This document shows positions 1 through 10,681 of a stretch of DNA of 64,000 nucleotides, piece by piece. How positions within the stretch are numbered: the first letter of the stretch is position 1; every line of letters starts with the position of its first letter. The notes beneath the pieces were generated by a model that had not been told where the DNA came from, searched no databases, and saw nothing but the letters and a program-made list of their open reading frames with translations. The DNA comes from Rhizoclosmatium globosum (lineage: Eukaryota > Chytridiomycota > Chytridiomycetes > Chytridiales > Chytriomycetaceae): the NCBI GenBank assembly GCA_002104985.1, contig MCGO01000021.1, positions 1 through 64,000 on the forward strand, written 5' to 3'. A program made the translations under genes and the position numbers.

Positions 1-1591
1 GTATGGTCCAGTTGACCATCTTAACCCATCCCAACACTAAAGGGTATAAACAGGATGGTCAGAAAAAAGTGGTGTGGGAAATGGTGTTTTTATGTTTATT
101 TAGTGTATAAAATTAATGTATAAATGTTCTTTTATTGATAAGTGAGCAGTTAGAGAATAGGAGTCTGCATCTGCATCTGCGTCTGCATCTGCGTCTGCAT
201 CTGCGTCTGCGTCTGCATCTGCGTCTGCATCTGCGTCTGCGTCTGCATCTGCGTCTGCGTCTGCGTCTGCAAGACATAACCCAAATTAAAACCTGGCCCC
301 AACAAACACTTAACAGTATTCTTTGAGGTTGAAATAAGAGTTATATTGGTTGTTTTGACTATTTATGAAGGTATGGTCCAGTTGACCATCTTAACCCATC
401 CCAACACTAAGGGTATAAACAGGATGGGTCAGAAAAAAGTGGTGTGGGAAATGGTGTTTTTTATGTTTATTTAGTGTATAAAATTAATGTATAAATGTTC
501 TTTTATTGATAAGTGAGCAGTTAGAGAATAGGAGTCTGCATCTGCATCTGCGTCTGCATCTGCGTCTGCATCTGCGTCTGCGTCTGCATCTGCGTCTGCA
601 TCTGCGTCTGCGTCTGCATCTGCGTCTGCGTCTGCGTCTGCAAGACATAACCCAAATTAAAACCTGGCCCCAACAAACACTTAACAGTATTCTTTGAGGT
701 TGAAATAAGAGTTATATTGGTTGTTTTGACTATTTATGAAGGTATGGTCCAGTTGACCATCTTAACCCATCCCAACACTAAGGGTATAAACAGGATGGGT
801 CAGAAAAAAGTGGTGTGGGAAATGGTGTTTTTATGTTTATTTAGTGTATAAAATTAATGTATAAATGTTCTTTTATTGATAAGTGAGCAGTTAGAGAATA
901 GGAGTCTGCATCTGCATCTGCGTCTGCATCTGCGTCTGCATCTGCGTCTGCGTCTGCATCTGCGTCTGCATCTGCGTCTGCGTCTGCATCTGCGTCTGCG
1001 TCTGCGTCTGCAAGACATAACCCAAATTAAAACCTGGCCCCAACAAACACTTAACAGTATTCTTTGAGGTTGAAATAAGAGTTATATTGGTTGTTTTGAC
1101 TATTTATGAAGGTATGGTCCAGTTGACCATCTTAACCCATCCCAACACTAAGGGTATAAACAGGATGGGTCAGAAAAAAGTGGTGTGGGAAATGGTGTTT
1201 TTATGTTTATTTAGTGTATAAAATTAATGTATAAATGTTCTTTTATTGATAAGTGAGCAGTTAGAGAATAGGAGTCTGCATCTGCATCTGCTCGCTGCGT
1301 CTGCATCTGCGTCTGCGTCTGCATCTGCGTCTGCATCTGCGTCTGCGTCTGCATCTGCGTCTGCGTCTGCATCTGCGTCTGCATCTGCGTCTGCGTCTGC
1401 ATCTGCGTCTGCGTCTGCATCTGCGTCTGCGTCTGCGTCTGCAAGACATAACCCAAATTAAAACCTGGCCCCAACAAACACTTAACAGTATTCTTTGAGG
1501 TTGAAATAAGAGTTATATTGGTTGTTTTGACTATTTATGAAGGTATGGTCCAGTTGACCATCTTAACCCATCCCAACACTAAGGGTATAAA
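1..1591. repeat. ~370 bp subtelomeric tandem satellite
   Basis: Four full units start at 1, 371, 742 and 1112, and a fifth partial unit starts at 1543. Unit lengths are 370, 371, 370 and 431 bp. Each begins GTATGGTCCAGTTGACCATC and carries a central array of TCTGCA/TCTGCG hexamers, followed by a unique tail ending in CTATTTATGAAG. Units are nearly identical; they differ by single-base indels and by hexamer number (unit 4 is expanded and contains an extra TCGC). The partial fifth unit stops at GGGTATAAAC and runs directly into CCCTAA repeats. The small open frames inside (Leu-His/Leu-Arg, Ala-Ser or Gln-Thr repeats) are by-products of the hexamer and are not genes. A related copy lies at 14309-14490. 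Confidence 0.95.
1274..1442. repeat. Expanded TCTGCR hexamer array (satellite unit 4)
   Basis: This is the longest of the four hexamer arrays; the others lie at about 164-271, 535-641 and 905-1011. Every repeat is CTGCAT or CTGCGT. The two forms alternate in a regular order, mostly as blocks of AG and AGG (A = CAT form, G = CGT form), giving a 30 bp higher-order unit AGAGG. The array ends GGG and then CTGCAAGACATAACCC in all copies. Confidence 0.85.
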
Positions 1592-1601
1592 CCCCTAAAC
1601 C

Positions 1602-1633
<32 letters not shown>
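1591..1633. repeat. Internal telomere-repeat tract 1
   Basis: The stretch is built of CCCTAA and CCCTAAA units with few exceptions and abuts the truncated fifth satellite unit. The orientation (CCCTAA on the plus strand) is that expected at the left end of a chromosome, yet more than 1.5 kb of other sequence lies outside it. Confidence 0.8.
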
Positions 1634-1702
1634 AGCGTCCTGTGGGTTACGGTCCTGCAGGATGAAGGTGACTCATCCTAATCACCCTAATCCAACAGTA
1701 TA

Positions 1703-1752
1703 GAACCCTATCCTAACCCTAATCCTGACCCTAACCCTAACCCTAACCCTAG
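1703..1752. repeat. Internal telomere-repeat tract 2, joined to retroelement
   Basis: Degenerate then perfect CCCTAA units (CCCTAT, CCTAAC, CCTGAC, then several exact copies) run straight into the open reading frame of the retroelement at about 1752. The orientation matches tract 1. The junction has the look of telomere addition at a broken end, or of insertion next to telomere repeats. Confidence 0.8.
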
Positions 1753-4700
1753 AACTACATGGTAAAGTGGAAGTAAGAACATCTGGAGGTCTGGAGAGCC
1801 TGACTAGGAGCAATGCTCCAGAGCACCTGCTGAGTGATGAAGGTAGGGTGCAAACCTTATTCCTTGATAAATTGGCAATTGTGAACACTTACGTTCCTAG
1901 TGGAATGAGGAAGTCAGAGCGTCACGACTATAAGATGACTTTCCTCAAGCACTTAAAGGATTACTGTGACTCCCTCAGAGAGGAAGGTTACGTAACCATA
2001 TTAATTGGCGATATGAATATCGCACCAGCAACAGAAGATGTTGCAGTTGTGGTTGAAGAGATGAAAGACTTGTTCCCATCAACAATAACCTCAGAAGAGA
2101 GGAATTGGTTTGCCTCTATGATGGAGAACTTCCACGATGGTTTTCGTGTTAAACACCCTAAAGTGATGGGAGGGACTTGGCTTTTGAAAGCCCAGAACCA
2201 AGTGGAATATCCCCTATGGAGAATAGATCATATCTTGGTAGACAAGAAGATTGACCCTAAACATTTCGACATAAGAATAGATTCTTTGTCAACTGGTAGT
2301 GACCATCTAAGACTTGAACTTCACCTTAGTGATGGAGGAAATTACTTGTTGAACTCAACAAGTTGGCTTGATAACAAAGAAAGTGACACTAGCCCTGCTA
2401 GAAACTTAGAGGAGTTTTATACTTTTGCAATGGAAACCAACTTGGGTTGTATTTCTTTAGGTCAAGGAGAAACATCCTATGAAGAAGCCAGAGAGATGCA
2501 ACTCTCTGATGAATTCTTTGGACCTATCATGAGGTTCAGAGAGAATGGGACAGTACCAGAGGACTCAACCATTGAAGAAATGGCTGAATTGAGTAAGGAC
2601 TATGTTATAGATAATAAAGGACTTCTCTTTATTGTTAGAGATGTTGCCACTACAACAGTAAGGAGAAGTGCAGGAAGAATTGCGTTTTGTGTACCTGATG
2701 GTATGCGTCGCAAGATCTTGTATCAACATCATGATGATTTGTATGCAGGACACTTCTCTGCTGCCAAAGCGTTACCAGCACTATTGGAAAGATATTGGTG
2801 GCCAACCATAATAAAAGACCTGAAAGGACATGTGAAGACATGTAAGATCTGTAATGAGTCAAAGGACTTTGTTGCAAAGACAGGTTTCCTGCATCCCATC
2901 CCGCTAGGAGAATACCCTAATGAGAGAGTGTTCTTAGACTTCATTGGACCACTTAAGGAATCCCAAAAGGGAAATACTTATGTGATGGCTTATGTAGACA
3001 GCATGACCAAATGGGCTGAAGCAGTGCCTATCCCCAACCTAACAGCAGAGACTGTATGTCGAGCCTTAGTATCAGAAATATTTTGCAGGATAGGTATACC
3101 TGTGTTTTTGCATACTGATAATGGTCCACCATTAGATAGTGAGCTATTGGAAGTTTTAAGTAGAATGTTAGGGTTTGAAAAGACTTTCACAGCTCCTTAC
3201 CACCCACAGTCACTTGGACCTTGTGAACGGTTCATTAAGACTCTGTCACAGGAGATAAGAGCTTACATTGATAGAAATGAATTTGATGACTGGGAAGAGA
3301 TACTCCCGTTTGTAATGTTTGCTTATCGCACACATCAGCACTCAACTACAAATGAGACCCCATTCTTCATGTGGCATGGGCGAGACGCTCGCGTACCATC
3401 AGACATGTTCTATGGCCTTAGCCCTAAGGTCCACATGTTCCCCCCAGATTATGTACCAGTTGGTAAAGATGACTTTGATATAGTTGTAGCTGAACCCCTC
3501 AGGGCAGGACCTGATGAGCTGGAAACCAATACTCACATTCAGAGGATAAAAGAACCAATAAGTAGAGAATATCCTAACATTGCTATTGCACAGTTTGTTA
3601 GTTTGGAGCAGTTTAATGATAAGTGTTGCAGACACTTATACGGTTACCATAAGGAGGATCAGCCCTTGTGGACTACACTGAAAGACATCTTCGAAAAACA
3701 TGACTTAGACATCTTGTGTTTGGTCTATGACCCTAAGAAGAAGTCAAGAAGTGACAGAATGCCAAGTTGCATATACCTGAAAGACGGAAGTGTCGCGGCC
3801 TTGAGAGACAGTGTTTATCGTTTCTCACCAGGCAAACAACATACCTTCCACACTAGGATGGGTACTGTACCTGTCGCAAGGTTTGTTGCAATATATAGTA
3901 GAGATAAGACTATTACTATTGGCCCTCCACCAGAGGACCTAGAATTCAACAACGGGAAAGCATTTGTGAGCTTGGGAAGGCAAGACACTGTAGGGGTGCT
4001 TAGTTGTACCTATAGGAGTTACTTGGGAGATGGCTCTTATATTGACAAGGTTCACACTTTGTTTGACCCTCGTTCAAAAGAACCTTATGTGTTAAAACCG
4101 CAGCCTATGTGGGATGGCTCCGGCAAATTCTGGAAAGTCAATATACCAGTTTATGCCTTTGGAAATAAAGACTATGAGACACTCGTTTATTTGGAGGGCA
4201 GGACTGAGAGGACTCAGGTTTCCTATGAGGTATTCCTCGATGAAGTATCAGACTTTGAAGAAGCTGAATTGAGCGAGGACGCTAAGAAGAAACGTGAACA
4301 ACAGAAGCGTGTAGTGATCCAGGAGATCCTGAGAGGCTTACAAGCCGCACAGTCTGTCATTAAAGCCAAGGTTGCAGAGAAGAAGGAAGCTCTGAGGCAA
4401 AGGTCTGAGGATGTGGACCAAGGCCCACATGAATTTGACATTGGGGACCAAGCCTGGCTTGCTGTACCCCTGGAAAGTGAAGCCCTGAGGTTGAAGACCC
4501 AGAAGAAATTTGTGCCCAGATGGGTTGGGCCAGTGAGGATTGTTGATCAATCCAAAGGAGATTCAGGTACAGTGTTCACTGTTGTTGAAACTTTCCCTGG
4601 AGGTGAACCTGTATCTAGGAAAGTGCATGTTGGGCGCTTGAGACCTTACTCTGTACGTTTACCTGTGGATTCCTTGGAGGACATTGAGGAGCTCTATGGC

Positions 4701-5261
4701 AAAACCTTTGAGGAGGAGCTTGCTGAGTGGAAGAAACATTCAATCATCCTGACTAGGAGACCTGTTAATGTCCATAAGCCCCTCATAACAAAGAGTATTG
4801 CACTTAGAGAAAAGATGGATCCCACTTTTGTCCCTGAAGACAGAACAGACCCTCTATATGAAATAGAGAAGGTTGTAAGTGTTACAAGGAGGAACGGAAT
4901 GTTCTATTACCTGGTCAAGTTCAAAGGCCAGAAGGCTAACCAGAATAGGGAGTATAATGATGATACCCTATCTGCTGAAACCCGTCGTATCTTTTGGGAG
5001 AAACAAAAGGCTGACGGTGGACCTATTTATAAGAGTTTTAAGCGCCATGTGGATGCTTATTATAGGGATGACCCTTTACTGCCACCAGCTGTCGACCTGG
5101 AGGATGTCGCAGTCATACTGCCAGCAAAGGTTAATGTTGCAGTGGGAGGAGGTAAAGTGAAGGAGAAGAGGAGGAATAAAGCAATTGAACCAAGAGTTCC
5201 TCAGGAGGGAACAAGAACGTCAGGGAGGTTAGCTGACAAGAGGGCTGCAAGGCAGTCCTAG
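1752..5261 (+). CDS. 5'-truncated retroelement ORF: EEP nuclease-like domain + Ty3/gypsy-type integrase
   Basis: The frame is open from the telomere repeats to a stop at 5259-5261; there is no credible start (position 1767 is GTG), so the 5' end is missing. Residues are counted from 1767. Residues 35-215 look like the C-terminal part of an exonuclease III/AP-endonuclease fold: GDMNIAP, WRIDHILVD and SDHLRLEL match its Asp-Asn, Asp and Asp-His motifs. About 290-375 is an integrase HHCC zinc knuckle (HH-x6-H ... CKIC). About 385-555 is a DDE core (FLDFIGP, HTDNGPP, CERFIKTL). A long unassigned stretch follows, then a GPY/F-like module (PRWVGPVRIV, VGRLRPY, about 885-950) and a chromo-like segment near 1030. 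No reverse transcriptase or RNase H is present. The EEP domain sits where RNase H is expected, which is odd. Domain calls are by motif only. Confidence 0.8.
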   Translation, partial: ELHGKVEVRTSGGLESLTRSNAPEHLLSDEGRVQTLFLDKLAIVNTYVPSGMRKSERHDYKMTFLKHLKDYCDSLREEGYVTILIGDMNIAPATEDVAVVVEEMKDLFPSTITSEERNWFASMMENFHDGFRVKHPKVMGGTWLLKAQNQVEYPLWRIDHILVDKKIDPKHFDIRIDSLSTGSDHLRLELHLSDGGNYLLNSTSWLDNKESDTSPARNLEEFYTFAMETNLGCISLGQGETSYEEAREMQLSDEFFGPIMRFRENGTVPEDSTIEEMAELSKDYVIDNKGLLFIVRDVATTTVRRSAGRIAFCVPDGMRRKILYQHHDDLYAGHFSAAKALPALLERYWWPTIIKDLKGHVKTCKICNESKDFVAKTGFLHPIPLGEYPNERVFLDFIGPLKESQKGNTYVMAYVDSMTKWAEAVPIPNLTAETVCRALVSEIFCRIGIPVFLHTDNGPPLDSELLEVLSRMLGFEKTFTAPYHPQSLGPCERFIKTLSQEIRAYIDRNEFDDWEEILPFVMFAYRTHQHSTTNETPFFMWHGRDARVPSDMFYGLSPKVHMFPPDYVPVGKDDFDIVVAEPLRAGPDELETNTHIQRIKEPISREYPNIAIAQFVSLEQFNDKCCRHLYGYHKEDQPLWTTLKDIFEKHDLDILCLVYDPKKKSRSDRMPSCIYLKDGSVAALRDSVYRFSPGKQHTFHTRMGTVPVARFVAIYSRDKTITIGPPPEDLEFNNGKAFVSLGRQDTVGVLSCTYRSYLGDGSYIDKVHTLFDPRSKEPYVLKPQPMWDGSGKFWKVNIPVYAFGNKDYETLVYLEGRTERTQVSYEVFLDEVSDFEEAELSEDAKKKREQQKRVVIQEILRGLQAAQSVIKAKVAEKKEALRQRSEDVDQGPHEFDIGDQAWLAVPLESEALRLKTQKKFVPRWVGPVRIVDQSKGDSGTVFTVVETFPGGEPVSRKVHVGRLRPYSVRLPVDSLEDIEELYGKTFEEELAEWKKHSIILTRRPVNVHKPLITKSIALREKMDPTFVPEDRTDPLYEIEKVVSVTRRNGMFYYLVKFKGQKANQNREYNDDTLSAETRRIFWEKQKADGGPIYKSFKRHVDAYYRDDPLLPPAVDLEDVAVILPAKVNVAVGGGKVKEKRRNKAIEPRVPQEGTRTSGRLADKRAARQS

Positions 5262-5497
5262 GAGGAGGAGTTGGTTGAAGTTGTTTGGGGAGTATAGGAG
5301 GATTGGTTTATTGGTTGATTATTTAGTTTTTCTGTGGCTTGGAGTCTTTTGCCTGAGAAGGGTTTTGGCACCAAGTTAGGAGTTTTTTTGGGATTTGTTT
5401 TGGAGTTTTAGGGATTGGAGGGTATGATTATCTTCCTGATAGGGGTTACCTGTGGGATGTATCCAAGGGGCGGATACAGATTGTTTCAGGGGCCAAC

Positions 5498-6498
5498 TGT
5501 CGAGTACAAATCGACATGGGGTTGAGAGTTGTACTTACTATTGGGAGGGTTTTCTTTATTTATTATTTTAGGTCTGGATTTTTGGATTATTGTTTGATTG
5601 TTGGGGAGCGACAAGTGAACAATGGAATAAAAGTTGCTGATAAGTTGAAAGTCACCAGTCTGTGACGGCAGCAGCGCGTTCTAATAACGCGAGACCAGTT
5701 CGGGATCCACAACGGGGTAGGCACCGTGGACACCAGTTACCCTGGGAGGGCGGAGGACGCGTTGTAAAAGGACATCGACGGCGACGAGCTGAAGAAGTGG
5801 GCGCGACGAGTCCTGAGCCGCAACAATAAACAAACCAAGAAAAGGGATCTAGCTATAGCGTTGTAGATAAGTATAGAGCGAAAGTGAGCGAGAGCAGACC
5901 AAAGGGGCGAGCGAGGCCTTTCGTGATTATGTGTGGAGCCTGGAGACGGCGAGTAGGTTGGGGTGCGTTGAGCGAGTACTCCAGGCAGGGTAGGACCGTG
6001 GAAGGTAGTATTGGAATCTCAACTGGCGGCAGAACCTACTGCGGATAGTCAATTGCCCTCTATTAGGCTATTATTATTCCGTCGGTATGCGTAGTATACT
6101 TAGGCACTGGAAACAGAGCTTATAGCGAAACACATAATACTTATATCTTATTGAGGACCCGGGAGTGGTGTGGTGCAGACTCTCGTAGTAGTTGTAGTAA
6201 GGCATGAAGGCCAGGTGCGAGCGAGATGTGGAATTTATTTTATGTTCGTTTATTCCTTTTTGTCATTATTATTATCCCTTTCCTTCCCTGTTGTTGTTTA
6301 GTTTTGTTGTTCTTGATTTTGTTTCTAAACCACCTTAAGCTTAGACCTTAAGGATACCGTTCCTCAACCTCCGAACCTATCAAGGGACCATTTTCGGAGT
6401 CAGCAAGGACTTTTGCAGGCATTTACCAAAGGCCTATTACCAGAACCCTAGGACCGGAGCGGGGATTCAGGACATAGCCAGCGGAGAGGCCTGTCACA
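5498..6498 (+). mobile_element. Possible 3' LTR of the retroelement
   Basis: About 240 bp past the integrase stop, a purine-rich TTTCAGGGGCC precedes TGTCGA..., and the segment can be closed at ...CCTGTCACA, giving TG...CA ends about 1 kb apart. The start carries a short inverted repeat (TGTCGA/TCGACA, 5498-5516). An AATAAA lies near 5624. There is no second LTR in the window to compare with, because the element is truncated on its left, so the boundaries are a guess. No coding sequence is visible from 5262 to 6500. Confidence 0.35.
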
Positions 6499-6510
6499 GA
6501 GCAAAATGTA

Positions 6511-7206
6511 GCATGCAGGGTCCGAACCGAGGGCGTTCAGATCTTGCGCCCAAGCTATTACCCACTGAGCCAAACATTTTGAAATAAAACAATTTGTGTA
6601 TTAACAAGGCTTTACTTAACAACAGATCCATCTTCAAAATGACAGACACCAGCTTCGACGCCAGGCAGACACCAGGCAGACACCAGGCAGACGCGAGCTT
6701 GGGCGTACTGGCAAAAAGCAGCGCATAGGGTCCGAACCGAGAGCGTTCAGATCTTGCGCCCAAGCTATTACCCACTGAGCCAAACATTTTGAAATAAAAC
6801 AATTTGTGTATTAACAAGGCTTTACTTAACAACAGATCCATCTTCAAAATGACAGACACCAGCTTCGACGCCAGGCAGACACCAGGCAGACACCAGGCAG
6901 ACGCGAGCTTGGGCGTACTGGCAAAAAGCAGCATGCAGGGTCCGAACCCAGACCGTTCAGATCTTGCGCCCAAGCTATTACCCACTGAGCCAAACATTTT
7001 GAAATAAAACAATTTGTGTATTAACAAGGCTTTACTTAACAACAGATCCATCTTCAAAATGACAGACACCAGCTTCGACGCCAGGCAGACACCAGGCAGA
7101 CACCAGGCAGACGCGAGCTTGGGCGTACTGGCAAAAAGCAGCATGCAGGGTCCGAACCCAGACCGTTCAGATCTTGCGCCCAAGCTATTACCCACTGAGC
7201 CAAACC
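6511..7206 (-). repeat. 210 bp tandem array with tRNA-like Pol III promoter boxes (SINE-like)
   Basis: Units start at 6511, 6721, 6931 and 7141, an exact 210 bp period; the fourth is partial. Read on the minus strand each has TGGCTCAGTGGG (matching the tRNA A box TRGCNNAGYNGG) and, with its start exactly 44 nt downstream, GGTTCGGACCC or GGGTTCGGACC (one mismatch from the B box). This is the spacing in real tRNA genes. The rest of the unit holds three copies of ACCAGGCAGAC and a conserved tail. I could not fold a full cloverleaf, so these are tRNA-derived rather than tRNA genes. The 260-codon minus-strand frame across the array (6494-7276) is a repeat artefact. Confidence 0.75.
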
Positions 7207-7594
7207 TTTTGAACTTCATCAATTTATGTATCCATAATGTTGAGGTTGCATAATTGCTTTGAGTGGATTGCGTCATTTATTCAATGGTTAGTGATTATAT
7301 TGGTCTTGGTTGATGGCATAGTGATGGTGGTAGCTGGTGTTAAGGACAGAGTGGATGAAGTAGGTGGTGTTGCTGCTGTTGAAGGGTTGGGTTGTTGTCT
7401 CAGTGAGAATTGTCACATAGAAATTGTCAGTGTCTGTTTTTTTTGTGCATTGTCTCTTCCTTCCTTTTTTGTTGTGTTTGTCATTTGTTTGCATTGTCAA
7501 CACTTTCATTGTATTCATAATTGTCTATTTTAGGAATGTCACTGAAGAAAAAAGAAAGGCCTTGCAGGGTCCCATCACAAAAAATATCTTTACA
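7207..7594. other. Leader region of the unknown gene
   Basis: T-rich sequence between the 210 bp array and the first ATG of the next gene. A pyrimidine-rich run ending ATTTTAG just before 7534 could be a splice acceptor for an upstream non-coding exon. No gene is recognised. Confidence 0.4.
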
Positions 7595-10500
7595 ATGGCT
7601 GACTTCTCTGATAACTCTGACCAAGACTTCTCTGATGACTCTGACCAAGACTTTTCAGATGACTCTGAACATGAGCAGGAGAATCAACCTATTATACGTC
7701 CTGTGCTTGAACCAATTCCAGCCTATGTTTATGATCCTTCATTGGATAGAAATAGTAAGATTGGTTCTTAACTTGATCCATGTTAAATTGTACAAACAGC
7801 TTACACTATTGACCCTCTGAAGATATTCAAAGTTAATGACTTTCTTTCATTTCAATCCTTCAAGAGTCAAGAACAGTGGATCTTTGCTCTTCATCTCTTC
7901 TTGCATGAAGACATAAGAGAAGCCTGGCAAAAGAGTTTAACTTCTTCAGTGGGGAGGTTTATTGCTTCTCTTGGCCACCATATGCAATGGAGAAATGATG
8001 CTTTTGCCTCTTTTATTGCATCTGTTCCTGGTCCCCTTCAGCCAGTAGTTGGCACTTCTTTTGAAAATGCTGTTAATGACTATATTAACAATTTCACCAC
8101 AAACAATCTGCACCCTACAGCTGACAAGCTACAACTGAATATATCTTTGAATGCTCCAACACATTTAATGAAAGCATTTATAAAGCTGCTCACAGGAAAA
8201 ATCCAAAAAACCATCCAATGGGGAGATGAAACCCTTCTCTCACAATTAACTTCAGACTATTCTTGTGACATTGATTCTGATATCACTGTTTGTGATAATT
8301 TGGAAGACCTTTTACCAAATGGGGTGTACAAATTGCTCCCAAAGTCTAATTTCAATTTTACAATGAAAAAAAAGGTAAAATCTTTCAAAGCCATATAAAA
8401 TCTAATGTAATAAAAAAAAGGTGGGATATACAATCAGGCAACTAACAGGTGAACAAGATGCTGATGGGAATCCAACTTTTGTGGAAAAGGATCTTGGATC
8501 TGTGGACAATATCATGATTGGAGAGGGTGAAAAATACAAGCTGTACATAACTTATGTCAAACAAGCAAGTACAGTGTCATTGAATGACTTGCAAATACTG
8601 CTTTGGGACAAGGGAATCAGACCAACACTTCAAACCATGCTTCCTCTGACTACTTTACAGAGAGTCACCAATGATTCTCAAGGCCGCCAAATTAATGTCA
8701 TGGTTGGTAGACAAGGGCTAAGGTTTCCCTATGTTCCTGTAGAGGGAAGATACCTTGCTGGATTTACTGATCAATTTAAACGCACTTTGAATTCTGTTCC
8801 TGAACTTAAGTCCATTCTGGGAGACTTTAAGTTTATTGGAGTTCATCAGGGAATTAAAGACTCTTTTACTTCAGAGGTGCATTTAGGTGAACCTGGTGGT
8901 GCTGAACCTATTTGGAGTGATGGCAATCCTTCCTATAAAAGGAAAAAGTCTGCTGTTGGCATTGCCACTACTCCCAGATATGGGTTTTCAATTGTTGATG
9001 GGGCATTTAATGTTATGTTTGAAAGTGCAGTGCCTGGCCAAGGCATTACTACCTTGGCACCAATCAAAAACTTTGATAATTTGTTGACATCCATGGGTTT
9101 TGCTGTAGAAAGGGAGATAATGCTTGATTGTATTCATATTGGAGGCTTGCAAGCCCATCCCAAAGAGGCCTGCCAATACAAAGGTGTTAAAAAGATAATC
9201 ATGTATTCTGGTTTCAAATATCAGACAGTAGATCATGTTGATGCAAACCATGGCTTCAGGAGTATCCAAGTGGCTGAAATTATTGAAAACACTGATCAAT
9301 TTAGAGCCAAAATCAAAGCTTTTGTAAATCATTTGAGCAAGGCTGAGGATATGAGCTTTGGAATGAGGTTTGAAGTCAGAGGAGAAGATGCTGCTGTGGC
9401 TTCTTTTCTGCAAGATTTCAAAAACAAAATAAGATCATTTGATGAGAAGGCTAGATCAACTTTGTTTGTAGTGGAAAAAACTGCAACATTGATCAAGTAT
9501 ATTGTTATCAGAATTCAAGCTCTGGTGTCTCTTGTTTCGTTACTTGGTCAATTAATTAGGAATCATCCACACCTCAAAGTTTACTGGGAAGAAACTGCCA
9601 ATTACATTCACAAAGAGCTTATTTGTTTGGTATCAAAACCTCCAGGATGGTACAACAGTAATTTTGATTGCTACACACTGCAGAAATTTACTAGCCAGTT
9701 ACATTCTTTTGGAAGCATATCCTATCAAGCCTTTCCTTTGCTCCATATACTGGCAGAACCAAATGAACTCAGATATGAACTCAGGAATCCTCTCCCCAAA
9801 AAATTGTTGGCTACTCTGGTTACAGCTACAGATCTTGCCAAAGCAGTAAACAAAAAGACTAGATCTGGCAATAACACTATGGGTGTCATGCATAGAAGCC
9901 TTGATTCTGGTACAGTTCAACATGTTTTGCACATTCTGGCCAATGCTGGCTCTCAGCCAAAAGAATCTGACATCTTAGCTCCAGCAAATGCCAAGACAGA
10001 GAATGAGCAGGTTACCAGATTAATTGATGCCCTCTGTGAAGCATTGCTGGCCAGTATTCCAAATCAATTGATTAGATATCCTGAGAGAATGCAGGAAGTA
10101 AAGGATACAAAAAAGCTGACTGTTGAGAATCTAAGAAAGATTATTGATGATAAGAATGATTATCCTTACTATATGGTGAAAAGTAACAGTGTTGCCAATG
10201 TTAGAAACTATGAAGAGAAGCTGAGAAGATTTGTCAACTTTGACATTGCTGACATCAACAGACTGATTGGAACAAAAGGGACTAAACTCAGCTGCTTGGC
10301 AGGTTACTTTGGAGAGCTTGTATTGTATCTTCAAAGTTTTCAATCCATTATTATTTTTGGTTCACATGCTGAAGGTCAAGCTGCTAAAGATAGATTCAAG
10401 ACAAAGCTGTTAACTGAAGCCAGAGAAAGACTTGAAGTGTTACCATGTGGAGACCTCAATCCCACCAATACTGTCTGGACAAGTTTTAGCCTTAAAAATT

Positions 10501-10622
10501 GTCCTGGCTCAGATGGGGATACAATGCAATTTTTAAAGGTATTCCATCCAAAGAATATAGGTCATCAGTATAATTCAAAAACCGCAAATTTAGTATTCAT
10601 GAAATCTAAACGATATAAATAA
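7595..10622 (+). CDS. Three-exon gene of unknown family (about 978 aa)
   Basis: Exons 7595-7754, 7800-8374 and 8421-10622 join in frame; the introns are 45-46 nt, AT-rich, with GTAAGA and GTAAAA donors and branch-like CTTAAC and CTAAT. The start at 7595 gives MADFSDNSDQ; the open frame extends further upstream. Residues 1-30 are an acidic repeat (DFSDDSDQ). The body is mostly hydrophilic and globular, with no signal peptide or clear membrane helix, and I recognise no catalytic motif or domain. Short distinctive stretches are VGRQGLRFPYVPVEGRYL, VDHVDANHGFRSIQ and a late FGSHAEGQAAKDR. The AT-rich codon usage differs from the housekeeping genes after 15 kb. tRNA-like repeats flank it on both sides and a recombinase-like gene converges on it. 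It may belong to a mobile or subtelomeric family. Confidence 0.75.
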
Positions 10623-10681
10623 AACTGTAATACTGTTAAATAGTTTATTAAAAAAGTCCAAAATAATAGGATGTCATTCTG

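Noticed and set aside
135..1477. Open frames encoding Leu-His/Leu-Arg, Ala-Ser or Gln-Thr/Gln-Met repeats
   Set aside because: All frames through a stop-free hexamer repeat look open; there is no sign of coding.
1..1591. CRISPR array
   Set aside because: The units are long, contiguous and eukaryotic, with no short repeat/unique spacer structure.
6494..7276. 260-codon minus-strand open frame with three repeated blocks
   Set aside because: It follows the 210 bp tandem repeat exactly (period 70 codons), has no domain and no start context; it is a by-product of the array.
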